DNA from: Paracyclopina nana
Taxonomy: Eukaryota > Arthropoda > Copepoda > Cyclopoida > Cyclopettidae
Length of the DNA stretch: 64,000 nt
Assembly (NCBI GenBank): GCA_019096065.1
Contig: JAGUCH010000002.1
Coordinates: forward strand, 8,196,501 to 8,260,500
Direction: 5' to 3'
The translations under genes and the position numbers were made by a program. The notes below the pieces were generated by a model that was not told the origin of the DNA, searched no databases, and saw only the letters and a list, made by a program, of their open reading frames with translations. Below, one piece after another: positions 30,901 to 42,100 of the stretch (within the stretch, counting starts at the first letter, position 1; each line of letters begins with the position of its first letter).

Positions 30901-33900
30901 CCTGGCTTTTCATGCCTCTCGCTTGCATCGCATCAATCGAGGCTTTCTAAAGTGAAGTGCTATTTTCCGACACTTGGCGTTAAAGGAGAGTTTCTTAGCT
31001 ACACAAAACGAATTAAATGTGGAATGCTAGTAGGAGCAAGAAAAAGGATTGTAACAACGCGTGACGTCGATGCAGCAGCAGGAGTTGGTTGGCCTAGTAA
31101 TTAGAGCATACTTGCAGTAATTCTAGCCTGAGCAGACAAAGTAATAACAGGTGCAAAATATTTGAGGATATGTTGACATGTGGCAATTTGACTTTTGATA
31201 TGGACATCCGCTTAAACTTACTTTTGGAGAGACATGGGTTATTTTTCTGTCATCATTGCATTATTGTAGTAGGACCTCTCGTCCCATTTGTTAGGAGCTC
31301 GAGCTCAACCGATGGCCGACAGGTTGATCGCTCGGGCCAGACTTGCATCGCGTCATCTCCACTTTTTATGCCACGTCTTTTCATCTATGGCGCCATTTGA
31401 TGCAGACAACATAATAATAAATGGGAATGACAAGTGCTCAAAGCCTCCTCAAAAGCTTTTTCTCCTTTGTGTGCACAGATTCTATTGAAATTGGATCTGC
31501 TATCAAAGTTCATTCCTTAATTAAGCTCTCATGGCTACTTCAATGAAGGTCTCCATGAATAAGTTAGCAGAATAATGATTGATGGACGTGCGATTGCCAA
31601 TAGTCACGAATTTTCGCTAGAATTCGTACCAATTTGGTAAAAACGCCATTCCATGACAATTTCTATTTTCACAAGGGCCAAGAGCACAGAGTCAGGTGTA
31701 ATGTTGTAGCACCAAAATGCAGTTTCACCTGTATCCAGTGTATCGATCCAGTATTAGCTCAGATCCAACCATTTGCACGTCACAGTTAAATTTTGCCATA
31801 GCATGCAAACTTGATAATTTCTCACTTTTTAGTGGAAAAAGTTTTGGATGCGCGCAATCTGCACTCTTTCTGCGAAGCTCGCCTTCTCATGATTTGCTCG
31901 GCCTTTTTATGTGATACAGCAACACAATTTTAATGCAATTTTGATTGTGGTCGAAAATTGGCTTTGAGAATTGCATGATGTCGAATATCACGGGGTCCAT
32001 TTGATCAACCTGTCCAAATCCTCACGCTTCGTGTCTGTCAATCACATGTCAGAGCTTCAGCAAGAGAGAGAAAACCATATTTTATTCGCGTTCGGCATTG
32101 TCCAAACAAATCAAAAAACTATGTGAAGCAGAGTCCAACTTTTCAGAAGAGAAAATTGATTTCGGTGTGTCAAACGTCTGGTCAAGTGACACTTGTCCAA
32201 TGACAACTCTGTATGAGAGAACTGTCAAAAATAGTGGCTTGCTACTGGAATTGTGCCTCACGAAACAATCAATTTTCCGCCCTCTCTTCTTGACAGCCAG
32301 GCATTTTAATTCGCCCTTTCGGCCACTCACTTTCATTTTGCACAAGCGCAGAGCTTTTTTTAGCTTGTACTATTGGACATAGAGCCAAGTTTGTTGTCGC
32401 AGATCGCTGTCATTTGGCGGAAATCAAAATTACACTTATCACAAATTATTTTCAGTTGTCAAACCTGTCCATAGCCTTTCAATCAAGCGGTCGGAGCCGC
32501 AGAAAAAAAAACAACGTGAATTATTTTTCTGTTTGGTTTACAATCCCTTTCGTGAGCGCAATCGAGTTGCCTGGCAGGAATAATGATGATGATACATTGG
32601 ATTTTATTGTGGGACTCTACTTCCATTCTCAGATTTTTTGCGCACTAAACTAATTACATAGCTAGCAAAGTGGAACTTAATTCTCCCTTTCATTTTGCAA
32701 TTATTTTGCCAGCCATCATCATTATTTTTCCGATACTACCACTGAATTGGACAGATCTGTCATTATTCAGCAAGAAAACTAGCAGTTTGATGACGTCTTA
32801 ATTTCAGCACCTTTTTTTGCGCCCCAATCCTGATACTAGATCTCGCCTGACAAAGACTAATCGCGCATCATATCCTCCACGATGGCACCAGAAGCAGTTC
32901 GCAAAAATGGACTCTAATGGAGACGTAATAATGACAAACGAGTGGGTTTTTGTCTCTGCTACATTACCACGCATGCAGACAATGACGAAGGCCTGTTCCA
33001 GATGGCCAAAAAAAGCTCGATGGCAGCCGTTGTTTTTAGTCGTTTTCCTGGCAAAAGAAGGCAATCAATAAGAGTCTCGGTTAGAGAATTTCACGCTCGA
33101 TCCATCTTTTGCACTGCTGCTAGCTTGCGATTCAATCGGCAGCTCGCAGCGAAGATGGATGGCGCGATTGATTGGATTGCGAGACAAAAGGATCCATGAG
33201 TACCTGACAATGAGGGATGCATTCATTATTGACGAAGCTACGACACCCTGTTTACACAATAGTTCACCTTTGTGTCGCCATTCAGACACCCTGTGGCGGT
33301 GAGAGATGGATGGCTTTTCCATCTCAACCGGAGCCATCCATCAAAAAGGCGCAAAACATGACCTCTTTCGCATTACCAACGCCTAATAATAATAATGGCA
33401 CTCAAATGCGCGACTTTCCAATCACATGGAGTAGGGATTTTAGCGGGTGCGCTCCTTTTACCGCCCATCCAGCCCAAAGAGTTGATTATTGAAGCTGTTT
33501 CGCTCACCTATTTGCAACTGATTTCCAGTTGAGAAAGCTTGTTTTGCAATCCATCCTCTTGGTCATGTAGCGAGGCGAATGATTGGAAAAAATAAGAAGA
33601 CGAATGGCCGTCCGGTTGCTTTGGTGTGTGAAAAGTTTTACGACAAGTTGATCGATGACACGGGCCATGTTTTGACATCAGCTGTCGGGCGCGCCCGTCA
33701 GCTCGGGGCCCGGCGTGGCGCCCGCGTGCGAGCGCGCGCGCTCTCGCCAACAGAAGTCACGTGACATTGATGGATCGCGACTGATCATCAATTGCACGGT
33801 GGTGGTGCGAAAAATAAGATCGACCAAGTTCTTTTGAAGGATGACAACGATTTATCAAGTGGCCATTGTTGGTTGGCCTCGTGATAAATGGCTAAATAAA

Positions 33901-34768
33901 CAACTCGAGCTCGGCGAATACGTACCGTCGGGTTTGAGCCAAAATAGTCGACCCAGCATTTTAGCTTCTCCGCTGCTGCTGCGATAATTGCGGCCGTAAA
34001 AAGTGAGATCGATGGAAGCGGGCTTCGATCCGCGGTGCTCGTTGGCCTAATAGGCCATGTCGCATTTGTAGGTAGTTTGCGCTTGAGCCGGATGATTGAA
34101 CGCTGGCCACGCTGCAATTATCGCTCGCATCCATCATCATCCAGTGACGAGAGTTAATAACATCTCCAGCATTGCTAGGATTTGTTTACATTTGAGGCCG
34201 ATCCATCAAGTGGTTGCTACAATCCAACGTGCCAACCACATCCACTCAATCATGCCCACAGTCATGTGATACAGCTCACCTGTCAAAATGTCAGACGGGG
34301 ATTGAGAGCTCCGAACAGCGAAATATAATTGCCCGCCAGCCTCATTACCATAAAATCGAAGGCCATTACGAGAGTCGGTAGCCAGCACTCGGGGCTCCCC
34401 TTTTTCCCCCCAAGAAGCATTTTAAGGCGAAGAAACACCCATAGGTATATATTGAGTGCGTGTGCTCGCGCTGCTCAAGGTGATGGATGGCATCCCAAAG
34501 AGTGGCGCACAGCTGCTGCAGCGAAAATCAATCACTCAAAACTTGCCTGGCTTCGCCATCGCGATTCCGTATTTATTTCTTTTCCAACAACATTCAATAA
34601 TAATGATAATGTTCATCTGATAGCTTAGAGTGTCTTATATTGGGTGTAATGCTCGGGAGGTGCTCTATGCGATAATTAAAGTAGTAACGTAAACTGTGAG
34701 CAGTTGCGCACATCTCGGCGCGCTGCTCATCCGCACGCTTGAATTAACTAAACATCATCACTTTTCCT
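24904..34768. other. Gene desert 3' of the noc/elB gene (about 9.9 kb)
   Basis: No ORF here shows homology, good starts and splice sites together; I treat all open frames as chance. The DNA is AT-rich, with unusual uniform motif texture: GCCATAAA at 25732 and 25821, other CATAAA cores at 25781, 26024, 26085 and 30190, homeodomain-like TAATTA/CAATTA cores throughout, and clustered GATGGAT/ATCCATC between 33.1 and 34.5 kb. A GC-rich island is at 33.69-33.75 kb. Such texture next to a developmental regulator suggests enhancers or conserved non-coding elements, but conservation could not be tested. No RNA gene recognised. Confidence 0.5.
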
Positions 34769-36372
34769 TCAGGGTAGGCTACCCGCCAATCGGGCCCCGT
34801 ACAGCGAGGCGTACAGGCTGGAGGAATACAGCGAGCTGGCGAGGCCGGGAGGCATGGACCCCAGCCCCGAGGTCCCCGGGGGCGGCATGCCGAGGCTCGG
34901 CGGCAAAGCACTCGATTTGGCTGCGGCAGCCGCAGCCGCCGCAGCGTACGGATGGAATCTCGAGGACGAGCCCAGCGAGGAGAGCGCGCTGCCGTACGAC
35001 CTCTGAAAGGCCGCAGCCGAGGCTGAGTAGATGGCCGAGTCCGAGGTCGAGAGGTTGGTATGCGTTCGCAGGTGCTGCAGTAACTCTTCCGCCGAGTTGT
35101 GCCGTTTGCCGCAATACCCCTCGCGCCCGTTCCAGTTGCAAATGTAGGGGGCGGGGCCGGTGGAGGGCGTTGCCGAGGCTTTGTGGGCTTGCAGCAGCTC
35201 CGCGTAGCCGGGAGGCAGCCCGGAGGCCATGAGGGAGGCCGCCAATTGGGCGTTGTAGATCGCCGTGGGGCAGGTGGGGTCCCTGCAGTAGGGGTCCCTG
35301 CAAACGCTCGATCCCAGCGAACCGGCGGCCGCGGCCGCGAGCGAGGCCGCAAGGCTAGTGGGCGGCATGAAGGAGGGCGGATAGCAGCCCGCCAGCGATG
35401 GGCGGAAAGCGGGGTTGGCGTAGAAGCCGAGGGGCAGATCTTTGGGGTGTCCGGCAAGAACCTCCATGCCGCTTCTGATCACAGGGGTGGTTTCGCTGCT
35501 CGAGGTCGTTGTGGTGGTCGACGATGACTTGGACGAGGCGGCCGCTTTGGAGGGCGAGTGTCTGTTGTTGTTGTTGCCGTTGGGACTGAGGCTGACCACG
35601 CTCGAGGGCGTCTTGTTGGCCTTCTTCCTCTCCGAAGACGTCTCGTAAGGCTTGAACGAGACGGGCCTCTCCCTCACGTGGGTGGGGGAGGTGCTATCGG
35701 AAACGATCAGAGCGGGGCTGCTGCCCCCCTTGCTTTTGGATTCTTTGGTCTTGGACTCGGCCTTGGCGTTGCCGGGGTCCGCCCCGATTTGTGAGCATGT
35801 TTGGGCCAAGAGCTGCAGAGGCGATTTGCCGGACTTCTCCTGCAAAAGGAAGGACGACGTGAAGATCAGAGTCTACGCAGTGAAAAAAGCCTTCTCGAAG
35901 GGGGCTTTAAAATACGAGTCCCCGGCTAGCGCGAGCATATGTTGGTAAAAGCCATAAAGTCCAAATCAGTTGCAATTTTACGGCATATTGCCTTTCCACA
36001 TCGCTGAGTTTTATGAATAATAACATGGTCCGTCTTTTTGGGCCATAAAACAACGCGCATTACATGCTGCATTCAGCCTTGGCACTTTGCGTGCATCAAT
36101 AAAAAAGGGAGCGTTGGCAAATGACTTACGTTGGAGCTGGGCAAAGGTGCCAAGTACTCCGGGGTGATGTAGCGATCGGCCGCGTTTGAGATCATGCCGC
36201 TCAGATAGTTGCTCGTCGAAGCTTCCACGGCCGCGATCTTGGCGGCCCCCGAGGCTGACGAGGCCGAGGAAACACTAGCTGATGTGGCTTTGAGCTCCAC
36301 TGCTGCAGCGGGGCTGCTGGCGGCCTCCGATCTTGTGGGAGAGTTGGAATTGTTTTCTTCTAGAATCGTCAT
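34769..36372 (-). CDS. noc: NET-family zinc-finger transcription factor (noc/elbow, ZNF503/ZNF703 homologue)
   Basis: Transcriptional repressor of limb, eye and appendage patterning. CDS complement(34769-35839, 36130-36372), 437 codons, one 290-bp intron. Exon 1 ends in 'RYITPEYLAPLPSSN' and exon 2 begins 'EKSGKSPLQLLAQTCSQIGAD'. Spliced, they give the N-terminal Sp-like motif shared by noc, elB and ZNF703. Next come 'VSFKPYE' (the FKPY-type Groucho-binding motif), a Ser/Thr/Asn-rich stretch, the buttonhead-type Cys motif 'CRDPYCRDPTCPTA', then the single atypical C2H2 finger 'CNWNGREGYCGKRHNSAEELLQHLRTH' (in part) with 'TNLST', an Ala/Ser/Pro tail and the end 'GARLAGSLP'. The longer frame above 36372 has no ATG. 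Exons are strikingly GC-rich (CpG-dense) in an AT-rich setting. Paralogue (noc or elB) cannot be fixed. Confidence 0.92.
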
Positions 36373-36472
36373 GGGTGCCACTGACGCGTTCACATTGGAG
36401 TCCAAACTCGCACTGAAGTCGCAAGCGCTTTGTAGAGCTTGCCGATCAGGCGCAACTCAGCTCGTCGGCCAC

Positions 36473-36504
36473 GCACAGCGCAGATATGCTACGTATACTA
36501 TATA
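36473..36504 (-). promoter_or_regulatory. Candidate noc core promoter (TATA box)
   Basis: On the minus strand a TATATAG box lies at 36504-36498 within a short TATA-rich palindrome, about 125 bp upstream of the noc ATG. A start site ~30 bp further would give a ~100-nt leader. No strong initiator is seen, so this is tentative. Confidence 0.35.
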
Positions 36505-37999
36505 TGTATACAGCAGCGTGGAGTGCTTTTTGTAGCAGAAGCACACGCAGCAGCACAAAATACAGTGGACTTGGTTTCGCGCACCACCGCGGTGGCCAAT
36601 CGAAGATTGCTCTCCCCGTTGATGGCATGGAACTTTGTGTGCCCCTTTTGTTCCCTTATCAAAGCAAATCAGCCCCACTATCTCACCCAGTCATTGCGGA
36701 CCACTTAACAGTCTTCGCGCGACGAGATCCTCATAAATAGAGCGTACGTACTTATGCGCCGAAAGTCATTGCTTTTTAGGCAAGGCCATATATGCGTGCT
36801 GACCTCAAGCTCCTCGTCGTGAAATGCGGCATTGACAGGCGGCAATTTCGAACGACATGGTCCATTTTCAAACATTGTGATTGACATGCGCGTTAACAGC
36901 AATTCGAAGACTTGCAGCACACCTCGACTGGCGACTCAGCTTGACCTGACAGGCATAGCACGCAAAAAAGCCCCGGATGATAACAAGTGGACCGAGCCTC
37001 ACCTCTTGGCCTTCGAAGCCTTCCTCGATCTCTCGACTGTATATTGACTTTATGACGGCAACAGGTCATAATTAGCGAGCGAGAGAGCGAATCGAGTCCG
37101 GCTAATCTTTATGGCTTTCAATTTAAGCGGTGGATTTTACGACAGCCAGGCCGCTTTGCATGCTAATTGAGCAGGATTGGCGGCATTAAAAGGTTTGCCC
37201 ATTTATCAACGAGGTCTACGCGCATAAAAAAGGGCAATTAGTGGCCATAAATCAAGACTCGTTTTGAGATTTCGCAATGGTTGACCATTATGCGCGAAGC
37301 TCATGTAAAGCGGTAGCCGATGAAATTTTTGTGATACTCCGCTTTTGACAGGCCTAATGACACGTTCATCACGCTGCTGTCACGAGATTTGAGGCTTCAC
37401 ACGAAGAAGTCTCGGAAAGACAAGCCAACCATGATGATGTTGGCCGTGTGTGAGCAACCCTCTAATCTGTCGGCTCCAAGGAAAGGTTGCACGCGAACCT
37501 GCCCCACCGAACATGTCAACGCCGACGACGTACGGACGGCCGGGCCTTCGTGTTTGCTTTCGGTGCCCCAAAAGTGTGTAATTATTTTCAATTCTGCAAG
37601 CCTGTCATAAACAACTCGTGATTATCCTGATAGCTATTTGGAGCAGGGGGCTTAAACGAGTCATAAATATAGCATGCCAATTAGCAGTTGGATATGGCAA
37701 CTTTTTTGCCATACGACAAAATGAGTCGCATGAAACACACGACTCCGCGCATAATTCACCAGTCTTGTGGGGGGCGTTCAAAAAAGTAGGAAGACCCTCC
37801 TCTTATCTTTTCATGTCAGTAGATTTTGTGCACAAGTGTAATGACAGCTTGCTCCCGAAGAGTTGAAAGGAAAATTGTCATCACCACTCCTCTCAGAGCG
37901 ATTGTCTCGTTTTCTTAGTGCAGCACAAAAATTGCTCCTTTTGTTGACTCGGTTTTTATCTGTGGTTTTAACAAATGGAGCACAGTGTTCTTAAAGCAA
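36505..37999. other. Upstream flank of noc, gene-free
   Basis: No ORF is supported. GCCATAAA/TTTATGGC occurs at 37108 and 37244, just after two copies flanking noc exon 1 at 35951 and 36042. A 13-mer catgccaattagc at 37673-37685 is shared with 27270-27282 on the other side of noc. Both resemble homeodomain or POU-type sites. Probable cis-regulatory DNA; inference. Confidence 0.4.
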
Positions 38000-39195
38000 A
38001 ATCCCAACCAGAATTTTAGTAACCGATTCGGGTCTGAATAGTTCCCGAATTGGCAAAATGAGCTTTTCGGGAGCTTTTCATTGATGAAAACTTCTCGATT
38101 GCTCGGGAACAAATCAGGAACTTTAAGATTCATAACTTTTCAGCAACTTCTCAGTGTGAAAAGCTATTGACTATTTGGGAACTATTCAATAGGTTTAGCT
38201 CTGTAACTTTTCAATAATGAATATTACTTGACTGTTCAAGAACTATTCAGAAACTTTGATTTCAGCAACTTTTCAGCAATGAATATTTCTTGACTATTCA
38301 AGAACTATTCAGTGGTGTTCAATTCAACAACTTTTCAATAATGAATACTTTTTGATAATTCAATAACTATTCAATAACTTTCAATCATCAACTTTTCAAC
38401 AATAAATTAGGCTTCAGTTTTCAAGAACTATTCAGAAACTTTGATTTCAGCAACTTTTCAACAACAAAAGCTTCTTGACAATTCAAGAATGCAAGAGATC
38501 ATGTTCAGTAGCTTTTCAATAATGAATATTTGAATATTCAATTACTATTCAGGAATGTTCATGTCAATAACTTTTCAAGAATGATTATTTTTTCATACTT
38601 CAAGAACTATTCAGTGACAACTGGACTTAAAAGACATTTCCAAGTACTCTAAAAATTGAAGCTAGCTCCATCTAGAGTATGTTCTGCACAATATTATAGC
38701 CAAAAAAAGTCCAAATAAGAGTGAGACATCTGTGGTCTAGAGGTAAGGCACTGGACTCCAAATCTGTGGGTCATAGGTTCGAATCCACCATGGGTAAACT
38801 TTCTTTCCAGCTTTTCTAACTTTATTTCTTTCACTTAAAATCCATCATTGTCTCAAGAAAAAGAAAGCTTAATCCAAAAGCTAGAAAGCTATCAAAAAAA
38901 TTAGTTTTTTAAAGGTCCTTGAATAACAACTGAAATCAAGGCCTTGAATATTAACTGAAATCTATTCCTGAAAAGTTCCTGAAATATCAAGAAAAATAAG
39001 ACAACTTTAAGTCATGAAGTTTTAGTGAACTATTAAGGATAGAATATCAATAACTTTTAGTTAACTATAAAGCTTCTCAACAATGATTTCCGTCACCGAA
39101 TTGCACCCTATCAAAGAACTTTAAGGGGAGTGTTTTAATGCTCGATAAGTTCCCGATTTTCAACTGAATTTTTGTTCAAAATTCTCGTTGGGATT
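38000..39195. repeat. Foldback-like element with inverted ends and internal ~62-bp degenerate tandem repeats
   Basis: The ends match as inverted repeats: 38000-38017 (aatcccaaccagaatttt) and the reverse complement of 39178-39195 differ at one of 18 positions. Between 38.2 and 38.62 kb a unit of roughly 62 bp recurs about seven times with drift; its core reads 'caacttttcaataatgaat' then 'ttcaagaactattcag'. On the far side of a tRNA-like insert (38.73-38.80 kb), related words such as aaaagttcctgaa appear in the opposite orientation, as in a foldback element. No transposase ORF and no clear target-site duplication are present, so it would be non-autonomous. The rest of the window shows no related copy. 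Confidence 0.6.
38726..38797 (+). ncRNA. tRNA-like sequence with pol III A and B boxes (SINE head or tRNA pseudogene)
   Basis: Box A-like 'tggtctagaggtaagg' at 38733-38748 and a perfect box B ggttcgaatcc at 38776-38786 are spaced as in a tRNA. The D stem can pair (gtct/aggc) and the anticodon loop would be ctCCAaa, Trp-like. However the acceptor stem and three of five T-stem pairs fail, so it is not a working tRNA gene. T-rich terminator-like runs follow near 38.81 kb. Most likely the tRNA-derived head of a SINE or a tRNA relic inside the foldback element. Confidence 0.5.
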
Positions 39196-42100
39196 ACTAT
39201 TCACTTTCACGCGGACTATTTTTTGCAAAGAAAAGCTTTGCAAATTAAGCGTGTGCTGGGAAAAACGGCAAGGGCTTACGCAAGAGCTCCGCGGCTAAAA
39301 TCTGTGGATGAAAGCAAGGCAGAACAAATTGGCGAGAATCTCAATTGCTGCTCTCGCCGCGCGATAAACACAGCTCAATTAGGCAAAGGCAATTCGCATT
39401 GGAATTCCCAATTTTTTGCCTAGCTGTGACTGAGTGACTACAGAGCATTTGTCCAGTGAATGATGATTGTGCTGACAAGCAACTGTAATCGCGTCTGACC
39501 TTTGAATGGGGCAACTGCATGGAATCACGGCCAATTTGCAGCTCCTCGTGTAAAAATGACTGTCGACGACAGCGCCGAGCTAACTAGTAGATTTACGAGA
39601 TTTTGAGGCTAATGTTGCGAAGACTGCACTCTATGGATCTCAGTCATGAGCAGGAGTGGGCAAGGCCATAAATCAGGACAGCGCAGAGAACAGCTGAAAA
39701 CTCCTGGTCAAAATGGAATTTGTTGCAGTTCAACATCAATTATCGTCAGCATAGTCCAAAAAGACGAATGATGTCCGGGTCAGCATTCTTTTTTCTCCCT
39801 GTCACTCTGGCGATTGCGAACGTAGGTTATTGCATCACGGTCGCGCGTTTTTCCCCACGATTTTGGTGCTCGGCATTTTTATGCAGATTGAGTAAGCCAA
39901 GACTTGTGGCATCTGTCATTGTGGTGCTCTACTCTTAAGTAATGAATGTTGACAGGAGCCGCGTAATTGATGAGAGTGTATTTGGCAAGAAAGAAGAGAT
40001 AATTCCTCTCCGGGGGCCAGTTGTCAACAAATGCTTTCTCTTCGTGTAATTTTTCCAGCTAGGCTTCAAAGTCGTAACTTTAGTCTTGGAATGGTGAGCA
40101 TGCGGACAGAAGACAAAGTGTAACGCAACTGCTAATGTGTCCTCATTATTTCGGGCTCATTTTTCTCAGTCTCCAGTGGCTTATCGAGAAGATCTCCTCT
40201 TGTCATTTCATGCTAGCTTTCAAACGACTTGACGATTCCCATCAGCAGCTTTGCTGAAAGCTATCGCCAAATTCTGCTGCTATGCTATTGTTGCGCGAGG
40301 AGGGTCACAACAGTCGTGAGCAGAAACTTTTAAAAAGCTGTTTTGAGACTTTGAAAGACTCACATGTCAAGCTTTTTCAACTTGCACGATCTATTCTCAC
40401 ACCGCTTCTTTTCAACCGCACAGTGACCCAATACACTTCGTAGCACAACTGCAGCATTAATTTAATGGTATAGAACTCTTAGCAGAAGAATTTGTGTTGC
40501 TGCAAAGAGTACGTACGTAAGTAAGCTAGTAGAAGTAACTCTGTAAGCCGGGAGTAATTTACGAACGCTTGTCATCACCTTCATTACTTTTGTGCGAGTG
40601 GGGTGAAATGGAGACAAGCAATAAATCGGATTCCCGGCATTGCCCACATTTTGCAAGCTCCTAATTCTAATAGCCTTGCTCCGATGCGAAAAGTTGTAAA
40701 ATTCAAACCGAAAATTGCCGCTGACAGCATAAAAGCATGAAACTACAACTGCTAGCGAAAGTTTATCCCTCCCTTGGCAGCAGACAAAAACAATGTTGAG
40801 CGCAATACCTAATGGACTTTTTTCTTGGTTCGATGTCAACACCAATAAACGCCGTTGAAATATCGAGTTAATGCTCGTGAAGTGAAAGTCAGCAAAAAGC
40901 CAGCGATCCAATTTATCTCGTTTTTAATGCTCAGGAGCCTTGTGTGCACGGTTGAATTTCACGAAACACGATCATCCTTGCAGCGCGAAGAAAGTGGGTA
41001 AAAGGTTCCAGCAAATGGTCTCTCATTTTCATACGAGCAGGCGTTTAACTTTAGGAAGCCCCCTAAAAGAGCCAAAAATAGGCAATAAATTAGCAAGACT
41101 CCTGCATACTTAGCGCTAATGAGTGTCTAGTACCTGGCAAGATTCATGCAAAAAGCCTTGAAGTCCAAGTCATGTCCCACATTTTGTACCTCGTTCTGCG
41201 AGTACAAGAACAGCTCAAATGGCGAAGTAGTTCTCAGCTCTGGTCATAAATTGTGGACGTTTCTCCTTCAACAGCTCCACTTTTTCGGCTTAAAAATCTT
41301 AGTTAGGTGTGGCTCGGATGAAATACGTTTATTACCCTTTGACAGCAGCGCCCTCCAGTGGTCGTAAATGACAAGTCGTTTTTATTATGCAGTGACTGCT
41401 GCGAGGAGGAGGAGGAGCAGAAAATGCCACGAATTATGACATTTTATAGGCCAATTGCAAAATGTAGCTGGGGAAAGGTCAAGCAGCTATATGCATAGTG
41501 TATGCATGTAGAGAGGCAAAATATCCTGGTGCCATAAACAATTCATTCCGCAAAATATTGCTCCTCGTAAATTCGCGGCAAATTGAAATCACTAAAACAT
41601 GTGCAGTGCATAAAATTGCCAGCAGCAGCTAGCCTTTTTATGACTACTCACTTCTTCATGAAGTAGTGAGCTGCAGCAGTAACCCCCCCTTGGCATTTTA
41701 CACATGTAAAAATTGTTGGCACCATAAACAACATCACTCAGTTATAAAAAGTTGTGGCTTCGTTTTTCATGGTGGTATTCGCAGCCAAAAAAAATGTGCC
41801 ACAAATCACAATCAGCCATACTTTCTGAAAGTGAAATAAATCATGTGCGCCTCTTTATTGCCGTTTTGCGGCTTTGTGTGCTAAAATTCAAATACTAGTT
41901 GATGTGTAGTAACATGCATACGCCCTTTTGCATAGCTAAACGCTAGATTGTTAATGTATACGCGTATAAGCTCGACGACGACGCTGAGATTCGCCAAATG
42001 GGTCCGATAAAAATCAGCCTCCGCCGCCACCGGGATTTTAAAATGGTTCATAAATTACAATCCTAACGCGCGAGCACAGGATCATAAAATCGGGACATAA

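Noticed and set aside
34696-35527. Long plus- and minus-strand ORFs overlapping noc exon 2 in other frames
   Set aside because: High GC removes stop codons; the sequences are Arg/Pro/Gly-rich shadows of the noc frame.
38726-38797. Functional tRNA-Trp gene
   Set aside because: Boxes A and B are good, but the acceptor stem and most of the T stem do not pair. Reported only as tRNA-like.
40462-40911. 149-codon minus-strand open frame in the desert
   Set aside because: No recognisable domain, no gene-like splice context; chance open frame.
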